Source: Bacteroidota bacterium
GTDB lineage: Bacteria; Bacteroidota; Bacteroidia; B-17B0; Aurantibacillaceae
Direction: 5' to 3'
Length of the DNA: 64,000 nucleotides
NCBI GenBank assembly: GCA_021156365.1
Contig: JAJNDK010000003.1
Coordinates: forward strand, 469,129 to 533,128
Positions 28,149-37,404 of this stretch are shown here, in pieces; within the stretch, counting starts at the first letter, position 1; each line of letters opens with the position of its first letter. Position numbers and translations under genes: made by a program. The notes beneath the pieces were generated by a model that worked only from the letters and a program-made list of their open reading frames with translations, was not told the DNA's origin and searched no databases.

Positions 28149-31100
28149 ATGAAACCAACTAAACTCCGGGTATTAGTATTCATATGCATTCTTGCTGTCT
28201 TTGCGAATATACAAACCAATGCTCAGCAACTGGTATGGGCCAAAAGTATAGGTGGTACCGCAACCGAAACGGGTGCGGATATCGCGGTGGATAATTCCGG
28301 TAATGTATATACAACGGGTTATTTCTGGAGCACCGCCGATTTTGATCCGGGCCCTGGAATCTATAATATGACCAACGAAGGATCATTCGATATTTTTATT
28401 TCTAAACTGGATTATAATGGAAATTTTGTTTGGGCTAAGCAAATCAGTGGAGCAGCAGATGAAGATGCAAAGTCGGTCAAGGTGGATCTTCAGGGAAACG
28501 TATATATTACAGGGCATTTTGAGGGAACTGTTGATTTCGATCCGGGACCTGCCATTCAGGATATAACTACATCGAATAACTTCGATACCTACGTCCTCAA
28601 GCTGAATTCCGCTGGAGATCTGGTATGGGTAAAAACATTTCTTGGCTTCGGGAACGATTATGGAACATCGCTTGAGGTTGATGATCAGGGCAATGTTTAC
28701 CACTTTGGATATACGGATAATATGATCGACCTCGATCCGGGTACGGGAAGTTCTATGGTTTCGTCTAATGGGGGCTATGATGCTATTCTTACCAAACTGG
28801 ATATCAATGGAGATTTTATTTGGGGCAAGATTTTCGGCAGCACGTTCAATGATTATGGGCGCCACATCAGCCTGGATGATGCCGGTGATATATACCTCAC
28901 CGGGTATTTCCAGGGCACAGTTGATTTCGATCCGGATGCGGGTGTCGCCAATCTATCTTCTAATGGACTACTGGATGTTTTTGTAAGCAAATTTTCATCC
29001 GCAGGCTCCTTTCTTTGGGCGAAAAACTTTGGTGGGGCTGGTCAGGATTATGGGCAATCGATAGGTGTCGACAAAAATGGATTTGTATACACAACAGGTT
29101 CTTTCTCCGGTAGTGTGGATTTTGACCCGTCCGCAGGCATGGCTTCGGGTACATCAAATGGTTCGGGTGATATCTTTATTCACAAGCTGGATGCTCTTGG
29201 AAATTTTGTATGGGTAAAAACCCTCGGTGATGTTGATGCAGATTTCGGAACTTCCCTAGGCATCGATTCATTGGGAAATGTTTTCATTGCCGGGGCATAC
29301 GAAAACTATGTGGATTTTGACCCTGGTGCGGGCAACGCTAATTTATTTTCTCAGCCGGCTGTTTCAGAGGGGTTCATTTTGGTATTGAGTGAGGTAGGCA
29401 ATTTTATTAATTGCAAACGAATGGGTGGATCGAATAACGATGCTGTTGCTGCCCTTGAGCTGGATGAGGCGGGAACTATTTATTGTACAGGCTATTTTTA
29501 TGAGCAATCCGATTTTGAATCGGAGCAGGATTCGGTTTATTTAACTTCCGGAGGCGATGCGGATGTCTTTATAGCAAAATACAAAATGCAAAGAATAGCT
29601 GGACATGTATTCAATGATCTTTCATTCAATTGTTGGAAGGAGAATAATGAGCCGGGGCTAAATGGCAGAAAAGCAATCATCCAACCGGGAAATATAATTG
29701 TGGAGACAGGAACCAGCGGCTTCTGGTACGTGGATTCGCTTCCCGCAGGTAATTATAGCATTACATACGATACTACCGGGTATTGGGAGCCTACCTGCCC
29801 GGTTACAGCTTATTTTGTGGTGGTAAACCCTACTGGTTTTACGATGGTCCAGGGATTCGGTCTGAAAAGCACGCGTCCATGCGCAGCTCCTGATATTTCC
29901 GTAACTGCGCCTTTTCTGAGGAGATGCTTTACAGATCAAAAGATATATGTTAATGCAAGGAATCTCTCTACTGCAGCAGATGTTCTTATTGGCGCTTACG
30001 TAGAGCTGCAACTGGATTCATTCCTTGTACCTGGCATTGCATCCCTGTCTTATACTACTATAGGAGATAACAGGTATCGCTTTAATCTTGGAAATATGGC
30101 TCCGGGCCAGTTTGCAAGTTTCTGGATGGCTGCAACGGTAAGCTGCGATGCGATCCTTGATCAGACCTTGTGCTTGCAGGCCGAACTATTTCCTGCAGAT
30201 TCCTGTGTGTTTGATACGATTCCTGCCGTTCCCATGCCGGGTGTTACTCCATGTCTTACGCCCTGGAACCGGTCAAGTATTTCTGTTAATGGCTGGTGTC
30301 AGAATGATAGCGTTTATTTTACAATTACAAATACAGGACCTGCGGGAATTAGTAATATGACGTGTTTTTCTCCCGTTCGCCTATTCATTGATGGCCAGTT
30401 TGCATCGCTTGATTCGGTTCAGTTGATGGGAGGAGAGACGGATACACTTGTTTTTTGGGGAAATGGGCAGACTTGGAGACTTGAGGTGGACCAGCATCCA
30501 TTACATCCGGGAAACTCACATCCCAACGTAACAGTTGAGTTATGCGGAAACATTGCCAACTGGACACCTGACCTGATAAATATACTCCCTTTGAACGATG
30601 CAGATCCTGTTGTTGATATTTACTGCGGACTGGTTTCAGGTGCCTACGACCCGAATGATAAAACAGGCTTTCCTACAGGCATCGGATCAATTCATGAGAT
30701 CCTGCCTAATCAGCAATTGCAGTACCTGATCCGTTTTCAGAACACAGGAAGCGATACAGCCTTTACCATAATCATCCGTGATACATTGGATACCGATCTT
30801 AATATCTTTTCGGTTGTTCCGGGTGCTTCCAGCCACAATTACATATTCCGGATGTACGGTCCGCGTGTGCTGGAGTGGACATTCAATCATATAATGCTGC
30901 CTGATAGTACTACGGATGAGCCCGGCAGTCATGGTTTTATTACCTTCCGGGTAGATCAGCATCCAGATCTCCCGAACGGAACGGTAATATTGAATGATGC
31001 CGATATCTATTTTGATTTTAATGTTCCCGTTATAACCAATCAAACGCATCATACGATCAGCCATGGATTAAATACATTGCCGGTGGGAATAAGCCATGCA

Positions 31101-31349
31101 TCCAAACTTAATCCATCGGGAATAAACGTATATCCCAATCCAACCACCGGTACTATCAGCATTGATCTGCAGGAATCAACTCCTAAAACAGAGATCATCG
31201 TATTTAACCTTTTGGGCAAAGAAGTGCAGAAAACAGAGCTAAGAAATGCAGCCAAAGCAGAGCTGAATATCGATGGCGAAAGCGGGATCTATTTCATAAA
31301 GATCACTTCCGGAACTAAAACTGCCATTGTGAAGGTGGTGAAACTATAA
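28149..31349 (+). CDS. T9SS type A exported seven-blade SBBP propeller protein
   Basis: 1066-residue secreted or cell-surface protein. Residues 1-26 are a signal peptide (ends NAQ). The N-terminal half has seven propeller blades of about 60-65 residues; each carries a 'G.VDFDPG.G' loop (variants ADFDPGPG, IDLDPGTG, VDFDPDAG, SDFESEQD) and an 'ILTKLD.NG.F.WAK' strand. The middle has a SdrD/CnaB-like segment (IAGHVFNDLSFN...WYVDSLPAGNYSITYDTTG) and a DUF11-type domain (LQYLIRFQNTGSDTAF). The last 80 residues, from INVYPNPTTG to IVKVVKL, are a T9SS type A sorting domain. The repeated acidic loops suggest calcium binding (inference). Confidence 0.88.
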   Translation: MKPTKLRVLVFICILAVFANIQTNAQQLVWAKSIGGTATETGADIAVDNSGNVYTTGYFWSTADFDPGPGIYNMTNEGSFDIFISKLDYNGNFVWAKQISGAADEDAKSVKVDLQGNVYITGHFEGTVDFDPGPAIQDITTSNNFDTYVLKLNSAGDLVWVKTFLGFGNDYGTSLEVDDQGNVYHFGYTDNMIDLDPGTGSSMVSSNGGYDAILTKLDINGDFIWGKIFGSTFNDYGRHISLDDAGDIYLTGYFQGTVDFDPDAGVANLSSNGLLDVFVSKFSSAGSFLWAKNFGGAGQDYGQSIGVDKNGFVYTTGSFSGSVDFDPSAGMASGTSNGSGDIFIHKLDALGNFVWVKTLGDVDADFGTSLGIDSLGNVFIAGAYENYVDFDPGAGNANLFSQPAVSEGFILVLSEVGNFINCKRMGGSNNDAVAALELDEAGTIYCTGYFYEQSDFESEQDSVYLTSGGDADVFIAKYKMQRIAGHVFNDLSFNCWKENNEPGLNGRKAIIQPGNIIVETGTSGFWYVDSLPAGNYSITYDTTGYWEPTCPVTAYFVVVNPTGFTMVQGFGLKSTRPCAAPDISVTAPFLRRCFTDQKIYVNARNLSTAADVLIGAYVELQLDSFLVPGIASLSYTTIGDNRYRFNLGNMAPGQFASFWMAATVSCDAILDQTLCLQAELFPADSCVFDTIPAVPMPGVTPCLTPWNRSSISVNGWCQNDSVYFTITNTGPAGISNMTCFSPVRLFIDGQFASLDSVQLMGGETDTLVFWGNGQTWRLEVDQHPLHPGNSHPNVTVELCGNIANWTPDLINILPLNDADPVVDIYCGLVSGAYDPNDKTGFPTGIGSIHEILPNQQLQYLIRFQNTGSDTAFTIIIRDTLDTDLNIFSVVPGASSHNYIFRMYGPRVLEWTFNHIMLPDSTTDEPGSHGFITFRVDQHPDLPNGTVILNDADIYFDFNVPVITNQTHHTISHGLNTLPVGISHASKLNPSGINVYPNPTTGTISIDLQESTPKTEIIVFNLLGKEVQKTELRNAAKAELNIDGESGIYFIKITSGTKTAIVKVVKL

Positions 31350-31423
31350 TACCCATATTTCCCTGTTTTTGAGACTTCCTGCGTGTTTTTAGATTTACCG
31401 GAGCAATTCTCTTGGCGAAAAGC

Positions 31424-31452
31424 AAAAAGCGGCTGATTTGGCCGCTTTTTTG
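31424..31452 (+). terminator. Intrinsic terminator after the 1066-residue protein
   Basis: 10-bp perfect stem AAAAAGCGGC and GCCGCTTTTT with a 7-base loop and a T-run. The open frame of the next gene reaches back into it, which is one reason to choose a later start for that gene. Confidence 0.85.
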
Positions 31453-31508
31453 CTGTCAGAACTCTTGCTAAGGCTTCATTTATCCAGCCCGGAACGGAAT
31501 TATTGTTT

Positions 31509-31516
31509 TACCTTTG
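31509..31516 (+). promoter_or_regulatory. -7 element for the hybrid histidine kinase
   Basis: TACCTTTG followed by C, a full -7 match, ending only 8 bases before the proposed TTG start. A clear -33 TTTG is not seen. Confidence 0.5.
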
Positions 31517-31524
31517 CGGCCCAT

Positions 31525-34353
31525 TTGAAACGATTCATTTTCATAGCGTTAGGCTTTTTATTCGCTTCCATATCGGTGGCGCAGGAACTATCTGCCATTC
31601 CGGAGATCAATTCCCTGCCGCGGGATCTTTCTTCCATCGCTTACACCGACTCTTTATTTAGCATCGCCAAAAAGTATAAGGATATTGATGCCATTAAAGC
31701 AATACGGATCTATGAAGCAGTAATAGACAACGCAAAGAAAAACGGCTATACCAAGCTTCGTATAGAATCCAATAATGAAATCGGGCATTTGAAAAGTGAA
31801 CAAAATCAATTGCCCGAAGCGTATAAATACCACCAGGAAGCATTTAAGCTCGCTGTGGAAACCGGCGATTCTGCAGAGCTTGCGCTGACCTACAACCGAA
31901 TTGGTGATGTGTATAAACGACTGCGGCTGCAGGACAAAGCCGTACAGTATATAAAAAAGGCGGTCACCATCGCGCGCCTGAGAACCGACTCCTTCCATAT
32001 ATCTGCTTTTTCCGACCTCATGGGACACGTGTATATGGACTGGGCCGAAGAGAGCAACAAATTCAATCATTATTATGAAGCACTGAAGAATTATAAATAC
32101 AGCCTGCATATCAATGAAAAAAGAAAAGACTTGCTGAGGCTCAGTATCAGCTACATCAATCTCGGAAATGCTTACATGGTGATGTATAAGCACGGGGGAG
32201 AAAGATCTTTCCTGACACAGTCCATCAATTACAGCTTAAAAGGACAGAGCCTGGCAACCGGGGGAGACTTTCCGATCGAATGGGCTATCAATACGATCAA
32301 CCTCGGTGAGGCACATTATTTACTTGGCGACTACGGAACTGCAATAGGATATTTTGATCAATGCCTGCCGGTGTTCGAAAAACAGAATAAACGATTGTGG
32401 TACGCCGCTGTACTTGTTGATATCGCTTTGGTACACGAAAAAAAGAAAGAGTTCGACAAGGCCCTGGAGCTGATCAAAAAAGCCAATAAAATAACGATGG
32501 AGTATGATCAGGTAGAGCCTTATATCAATTATAAGCATCTCGCCGAATTATATGCCGAAAAGAAAGATTACAAAGCGGCCTATGAAGCCACTAATAAATA
32601 CCATGAGCTGTTCAACCGGGATCTGAATACCCGCACCATGCTTGAAATGGAAGGCAAGCAGCTGGAGCTGGATAATGAGAGAAAAGATAAAGAGATCGAG
32701 CTGCTGAACAAGGAGAACAAATACAATGCAGCTCAGCATAAAAAAGATATCCTTGTCAATTATGCTCTTATTGCTTTTTCCGTGTTGATGATCATTGTGC
32801 TGATCCTTGTTTACAACCGCTCCCGCTTACTGAAACGATCGAAAGAGCTGGCCGAACATGCACGCAGAATGCAGCAGCAGTTCCTCGCCAATACAAGCCA
32901 CGAGATCCGCACGCCGATGAACGGGATCATTGGCATGGCCGATCAGCTTGCACATACCGATCTGAACGATGACCAGAAAAACAGTCTGGATATTATCAAA
33001 AAATCCGCGTACAGTCTGTTGGGGATCATCGATGATGTGTTGGACCTTTCAAAGATCCAGGCAGGAAGGATAGAGCTGAAAGAACGGAAATTCTCACTCG
33101 ACAATTTCCTCCATGATATAAAAAAATTACTTGTTACCCAGGCTGCAAAGAAAAATCTTGAACTGACCATTAACAGGCAGGAGGGATTGCCCGGATACCT
33201 GATTGGAGATGACAACCGACTGAGACAAGTGCTGATAAATCTATTATCCAATGCCATAAAATTCACTTCCAAAGGAAGTGTCGAATTGCGGCTTTCATTG
33301 GATAAGAAACAGGATGAAAAAGTATATATAAAATTTTCCGTAACAGATACCGGCATTGGCATCCCTTTGAAAAAAACGGAAGAAATTTTTACAAGCTTCG
33401 TTCAGCTGGAAGACCCCGGCCAGCGTACACAGGGTGGAACAGGGCTGGGATTAGCTATTTCCAAAAGCCTTGTCGAATTGATGGGAGGCAGGATAACGGT
33501 AAAAAGTAAACCCGGAGAAGGGAGTACTTTTGAATTTACGCTTCCTTTTAAAACTACCGGCCCGGGTGAATTGGCAGTGGACACGATCACGACCGGGACG
33601 AACCATCCTGAAAACAGGGATCTCGAAGGTATTTCTGTGTTGGTGGTAGAAGACAATCTTGTTAATCAGCAGGTGATCGTTAAGATACTGGAAAGATGGA
33701 GAGTGGAAAATGACATCGCGTCGTTGGCAGTGGAAGCATTTGAATTGCTCGGTGCGAAAAAGTACGATATTATTTTAATGGACATCGAATTGCCCGGTAT
33801 CAATGGCTGGCAGGCAACAGAATACATCCGGACCAAATTCAGGGAGCCGGTGAATTCGATCCCTATTCTTGCACTTACGGCCTATGCATACGATTCGGAA
33901 AAAGAGAAGTGTTTGCAGTGCGGTATGAATGATGTGTTGATAAAGCCCTACAGCGAAGAAGAGCTGTATCTGAAAATGAGGAAGCTGCTGTACAATGAAG
34001 AGTACATTGCACCTCTTAGCAGGAAGAACAGCATAGAAGAGCTGGAAGATAGGTATAGCAACGATAGTGAGGCCTTACAGGAATTGTATGAATTATTTTT
34101 GACGGAGATGCCGGTGTATCTCGCAGACCTAAAAGCAAGCCATGATCCGGAAGCTATTTCAAAGCTGGCGCATAAAATAAAAAGCCCTGTAAGTTTGTTC
34201 GGTGAGACAGAAACAATCGAAAAGCTGAGACGCCTGAATGCGAACACCGATCTTTCGGATGAGGACCGGAGCGTATTGATAGAAAATGTTGTGAATGCCT
34301 GCGCGGAATTAATAAAACGCGTACATACCCGGCTGAAAAAACTGAAGACATAA
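31525..34353 (+). CDS. TPR-containing hybrid sensor histidine kinase (HisKA-HATPase-REC-Hpt)
   Basis: Complete phosphorelay protein, 942 residues. The frame is open from 31438, but that part lies in the upstream terminator; the TTG at 31525 starts a good signal peptide (KRFIFIALGFLFASISVAQ) just after a -7 box. Residues about 50-400 are periplasmic TPR repeats (A.....A....G......Y), followed by one TM at about 409-430 and a HisKA H-box with His459 (SHEIRTP). The HATPase has LLSNAIKFTSKG, DTGIGI and GGTGLGLAISKSLVELMGG. The receiver has phospho-acceptor Asp753 (ILMDIELPG) and the Hpt has His883 (LAHKIKSPV). No separate response regulator lies nearby, so its output is elsewhere. Confidence 0.93.
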   Translation: MKRFIFIALGFLFASISVAQELSAIPEINSLPRDLSSIAYTDSLFSIAKKYKDIDAIKAIRIYEAVIDNAKKNGYTKLRIESNNEIGHLKSEQNQLPEAYKYHQEAFKLAVETGDSAELALTYNRIGDVYKRLRLQDKAVQYIKKAVTIARLRTDSFHISAFSDLMGHVYMDWAEESNKFNHYYEALKNYKYSLHINEKRKDLLRLSISYINLGNAYMVMYKHGGERSFLTQSINYSLKGQSLATGGDFPIEWAINTINLGEAHYLLGDYGTAIGYFDQCLPVFEKQNKRLWYAAVLVDIALVHEKKKEFDKALELIKKANKITMEYDQVEPYINYKHLAELYAEKKDYKAAYEATNKYHELFNRDLNTRTMLEMEGKQLELDNERKDKEIELLNKENKYNAAQHKKDILVNYALIAFSVLMIIVLILVYNRSRLLKRSKELAEHARRMQQQFLANTSHEIRTPMNGIIGMADQLAHTDLNDDQKNSLDIIKKSAYSLLGIIDDVLDLSKIQAGRIELKERKFSLDNFLHDIKKLLVTQAAKKNLELTINRQEGLPGYLIGDDNRLRQVLINLLSNAIKFTSKGSVELRLSLDKKQDEKVYIKFSVTDTGIGIPLKKTEEIFTSFVQLEDPGQRTQGGTGLGLAISKSLVELMGGRITVKSKPGEGSTFEFTLPFKTTGPGELAVDTITTGTNHPENRDLEGISVLVVEDNLVNQQVIVKILERWRVENDIASLAVEAFELLGAKKYDIILMDIELPGINGWQATEYIRTKFREPVNSIPILALTAYAYDSEKEKCLQCGMNDVLIKPYSEEELYLKMRKLLYNEEYIAPLSRKNSIEELEDRYSNDSEALQELYELFLTEMPVYLADLKASHDPEAISKLAHKIKSPVSLFGETETIEKLRRLNANTDLSDEDRSVLIENVVNACAELIKRVHTRLKKLKT

Positions 34354-34642
34354 AAAAATCTCTTGTTGCAGGAAAAGGTTCATTTAAATTATCTATTCAA
34401 TGCTGTCACGTCGAGTGTCCCGAAACTCTTCTAACGTTAAATTTGTACAGTCATTCTCAAAATGTTATTCGTAGATGTGTCGGTCCCGATAGCTATCGGG
34501 AGTATCGAGACGCATACGGAATTACCGCGGCGCTTCATGAAGGAAAATTAAACTAAAATCCGGTCTTCTGCCTCCGTAATTAATGACCCGCGGCACTCCT
34601 GACAGCAGATTAATTAATTCCAACCATTTTCAACAGGACATA
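34354..34642. repeat. MITE-like interspersed repeat, copy 1
   Basis: Gene-free stretch of 341 bp occupied mainly by a repeat of about 275 bp. Imperfect long terminal inverted repeats, containing TTAAATTA on the left and TAATTAATTCCAACC on the right, enclose the 8-bp perfect pair TGCTGTCA (34401-34408) and TGACAGCA (34600-34607). Inside is the 16-bp palindrome CCCGATAGCTATCGGG (34485-34500). The core is the reverse complement of the core at 37.5-37.8 kb. No transposase is encoded. Confidence 0.8.
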
Positions 34643-34671
34643 AAAAAAGCCTGTCCGCATGAACAGGCTTT
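34643..34671 (-). terminator. Intrinsic terminator of yqeY
   Basis: Read on the minus strand: AAAGCCTGT, loop, ACAGGCTTT, then TTTTATG. 9-bp stem directly downstream of yqeY. Confidence 0.85.
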
Positions 34672-34694
34672 GAAATATAAAAACTACAAGCTCC

Positions 34695-35138
34695 TTATTT
34701 AGACAGGAGCTCTTTCACAATTTGCGAAACGATCTTGTTGTCTGCTTTTCCTGCAAATGCTTTATTGGCAAGTCCCATCACTTTGCCCATCTCGGCAGGT
34801 GAGGAAGCGCCACTCTCAGCGATTAGTTTGGATAATTCGGTACGGATCTCCTCTTCACTCATCATTTTCGGAAGATAGGTCTCAATGATGTTTGCCTGGA
34901 AAGTCTCTGTTTCTGCAAGATCCTGGCGATTTTGCCCGATATATACTTCGGCGGTTTCGCGGCGTTGTTTCACCATTTTCTGCAATGATTTCAGCTCGCT
35001 TTCAGGCGTATGGCCTTCTGCAGAGGTTTTCAGGAGTAATATAGCGGATTTGATGGCGCGTAATGCTTCCAGTTTTGCAGCTTCTTTAGCCAGCATGGCC
35101 GTTTTAATATCGGCATTTATTTTTTCTTCTAAGCTCAT
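34695..35138 (-). CDS. yqeY: GatB/YqeY domain protein
   Basis: Small helical cytosolic protein homologous to the tail domain of the amidotransferase GatB, thought to bind tRNA or aid tRNA-dependent amidation; its exact role is unsettled. 147 residues, with the family features LEEKINADIKTAMLAKE, ALRAIKSAIL, LPKMMSEEEI and MGKVMGLANKAFAGKAD. Divergent from a flavoprotein gene with 53 bp between the two starts, in which both carry -7 boxes, so the promoters are back to back. Confidence 0.95.
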   Translation of the reverse strand: MSLEEKINADIKTAMLAKEAAKLEALRAIKSAILLLKTSAEGHTPESELKSLQKMVKQRRETAEVYIGQNRQDLAETETFQANIIETYLPKMMSEEEIRTELSKLIAESGASSPAEMGKVMGLANKAFAGKADNKIVSQIVKELLSK

Positions 35139-35157
35139 GGTTCTGTATTTAGTGGAG

Positions 35158-35186
35158 CGAATTTACGAAACATTGCGTTAATTTTG
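35158..35186. promoter_or_regulatory. Back-to-back promoters of yqeY (-) and the flavoprotein gene (+)
   Basis: Minus strand: TAAATTCG at 35165-35158, followed by C, 20 bp before the yqeY ATG. Plus strand: TAATTTTG at 35179-35186, followed by C, whose G lies only 5 bases before the GTG start of the flavoprotein gene, which implies a leaderless transcript. Confidence 0.5.
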
Positions 35187-35191
35187 CAGTC

Positions 35192-36421
35192 GTGAGCAAA
35201 ACAGTTTATATAATCGGCGGTGGGGCCTCAGGTTTCTTTTGTGCGATCAATATGGCGCAGAAGCATTCGGACTACAGGATCACCATACTCGAAAAAACCA
35301 CCAAATTACTTTCGAAAGTGCTGGTATCCGGTGGCGGCCGCTGTAATACCACGCACCACTGTTTTGATAACAATGAACTGGTACGCAATTACCCGCGCGG
35401 AATTAAGGAGCTCAAAGGTGTTTTTGCCCGCTTTTCGGTGAAAGATACCATCCAGTGGTTTGAAGAGCGGGGAGTGAAGCTGTATGCCGAGCCGGACGGG
35501 CGTATGTTCCCGGATACCAATTCTTCTCAAACCATCATTGATTGTTTTATGCAGGAGGCCAAAAGCTCCGGTGTAAAGATCCTTTGCAAAGCCGATGTAC
35601 ATTCGATCAAAAAAGAGAATAATAAATTTCAACTGCAGGTGCATCTAGATAATGCAGCAGAACCGAATATACTGGAAGCAGACGTCGTTGTTGTGGCCAC
35701 AGGTGGTTTCCCGATGAAAAAGGGATATGATTTTCTCCTATCCAGCGGGCACAGTATCGTGAATCCGATCCCTTCTCTTTACACCTTTAATATTCCTGCC
35801 AATGCGATCACGCAATTGATGGGCGTGGCTTTGAAAGAAGTGAATGTAAAGATCACAGGAACGTCTTTTGCCTATTCAGGTCCTTTCCTGATCACGCATT
35901 GGGGATTCTCCGGTCCGGCAGTGTTAAAGCTCTCTGCATTTGCTGCCGATCATTTTCATGAAAAAAATTATACAGCCGAAGTGATGATCAACTGGCTGAA
36001 TGCAGTTCAGGAAGAGGTGAGGACACATTTACAGAGAGAGATCCTGTTAACGAAAAGATCCCTGCCGAAAAATACGAATGTGTTCAATTTGCCGAAGCGC
36101 CTGTGGGAATTCCTCTTGCAAAAGGCGGAGATTGACAGCAGCGTGTCCTGGGAAGAAACGCCCAGAAAAAAGATCAATAGGCTGATCGAATTGCTCAGCG
36201 CGGATATCTACAAAATGCAGGGCAAAACGACCTTTAAGGAAGAGTTTGTTACCTGTGGGGGTATTCCGCTGCAGGAAGTGGATTGCAAGCGTATGGAGAG
36301 CAAAAAGATCCCGAACCTGTTCTTTGCCGGCGAAGTATTGAATATCGATGGCATAACGGGCGGGTTCAATTTTCAGGCAGCCTGGAGCACCGCCTGGATA
36401 GTGGCTGATTCGGTCGCTTAG
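35192..36421 (+). CDS. HI0933/BaiN-family NAD(P)/FAD-dependent flavoprotein
   Basis: Flavoprotein oxidoreductase of uncertain substrate; 409 residues. The N-terminal Rossmann motif is VYIIGGGASGFFCAINMAQ, then VSGGGRCNTTH (the HI0933 family hallmark) and VVVATGGFPMKKGYDF. The C-terminal FAD motif is FFAGEVLNIDGITGGFNFQAAW. GTG start is chosen because the Rossmann strand begins at residue 3 and the only -7 box ends 5 bases earlier. It is convergent with, and overlaps by 4 bp, the next gene. Confidence 0.92.
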   Translation: MSKTVYIIGGGASGFFCAINMAQKHSDYRITILEKTTKLLSKVLVSGGGRCNTTHHCFDNNELVRNYPRGIKELKGVFARFSVKDTIQWFEERGVKLYAEPDGRMFPDTNSSQTIIDCFMQEAKSSGVKILCKADVHSIKKENNKFQLQVHLDNAAEPNILEADVVVVATGGFPMKKGYDFLLSSGHSIVNPIPSLYTFNIPANAITQLMGVALKEVNVKITGTSFAYSGPFLITHWGFSGPAVLKLSAFAADHFHEKNYTAEVMINWLNAVQEEVRTHLQREILLTKRSLPKNTNVFNLPKRLWEFLLQKAEIDSSVSWEETPRKKINRLIELLSADIYKMQGKTTFKEEFVTCGGIPLQEVDCKRMESKKIPNLFFAGEVLNIDGITGGFNFQAAWSTAWIVADSVA

Positions 36422-37404
36422 AGCTTAAAATTAGCCCCGAAATATGGAATAGGGATAAAGCTGGTTACCGGACTGGAGCTTTGGTTGTAATACCCGTTGG
36501 AATAATACGGCTGGTTCGACTGGTAAATAAGATTATAAAACCCGAACACCCACGACATGTCTTTTTTCCTGAACGTACGGATACCGATGCCTAACAGCCC
36601 GAATTTAGCTTTCGGGACCACCCAGCCTTCTGCAGCAAAGCCTGCATTTTTGGTGAGCCGGTGAAAAAAGGAGGCATTGAAAAAATAAGAATTATCGTTC
36701 TCATGATACGATTGCTGGGTTCCGCCATAGGGACCTGTCTGAATATATTTGTATTGAAGGATGGAAGCAAAGCCAATACCGCCCATCAGGGAAAAATTGG
36801 TTTTTTCATTGCCGCTCGTGTATTTGGCGGCAATGCTTCCAACATAGGATGAACGCTGCAGATAGGTAAGAGAGCCTACGTGAATATCGGTTCCTATATA
36901 GCTTTTATCCGATAATAAAAAACTTGTCTTTAAGCTGATGGCCATAGGAGCTCCGATAATGGTGGTGTGCAATCCCAGCGCCACATTCTCATTCAAAGAA
37001 TACGTTCCACTGAATCCCCCGAAGTAATACATGCTCATTCTCATCTCTCCCTTTTTGAAGGGCAGGGCATTTGTGGCAGCGATATAATAATTCCGGTGAT
37101 TGTTCTCATCAATGTATTGCCCGTTTGCGAAATTATCGCTTTCCAGGAGTTCTATGGTTTTAATGCTGTATTTCGGGATGTACAATTTTCCCATGGTTTT
37201 TGTCATGATCAGCACTTCCCGGTCATTGTCGCCTACTACTTCGCCGATATACTCCGTTCCGTCATTGGTAACGATCACATAAGGCTTTCCTTTTTTCCAC
37301 CAGTTCTTTTCTTTGCCGGCTTTGGTGCTGTCACTCTGGGCAAAGGAAGCTTGAACCAGGAAAGCAAAGAGGCAAAAGAAAAGGATACGTGTAGCAGTAC
37401 GCAT
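36418..37404 (-). CDS. Exported outer-membrane beta-barrel-like protein, unknown function
   Basis: 328 residues. Signal peptide 1-22 (ends ASFA-Q). Residues about 33-90 form a small beta domain (GKPYVIVTNDGTEYIGEVVGDN..VLIMTKTMGKLYIPKYSIKTIELLE) reminiscent of Sm-like/LSM-type barrels seen in other Bacteroidota exported proteins. From about 110 on there are amphipathic Tyr/Phe-rich strands (FSLMGGIGFAS, YFFNASFFHRLT) and the chain ends PIPYFGANFKL, consistent with an outer-membrane barrel. No lipobox. The name of the family is not known to me. Its stop overlaps the stop of the convergent flavoprotein gene. Confidence 0.7.
   Translation of the reverse strand: MRTATRILFFCLFAFLVQASFAQSDSTKAGKEKNWWKKGKPYVIVTNDGTEYIGEVVGDNDREVLIMTKTMGKLYIPKYSIKTIELLESDNFANGQYIDENNHRNYYIAATNALPFKKGEMRMSMYYFGGFSGTYSLNENVALGLHTTIIGAPMAISLKTSFLLSDKSYIGTDIHVGSLTYLQRSSYVGSIAAKYTSGNEKTNFSLMGGIGFASILQYKYIQTGPYGGTQQSYHENDNSYFFNASFFHRLTKNAGFAAEGWVVPKAKFGLLGIGIRTFRKKDMSWVFGFYNLIYQSNQPYYSNGYYNQSSSPVTSFIPIPYFGANFKL

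Noticed and set aside
28300..29400. Regularly spaced DNA repeats that might suggest CRISPR or tandem repeats
   Set aside because: They follow codons of propeller blades of about 60-65 residues and are too divergent at the DNA level; no 25-40 bp identical repeats with unique spacers exist.
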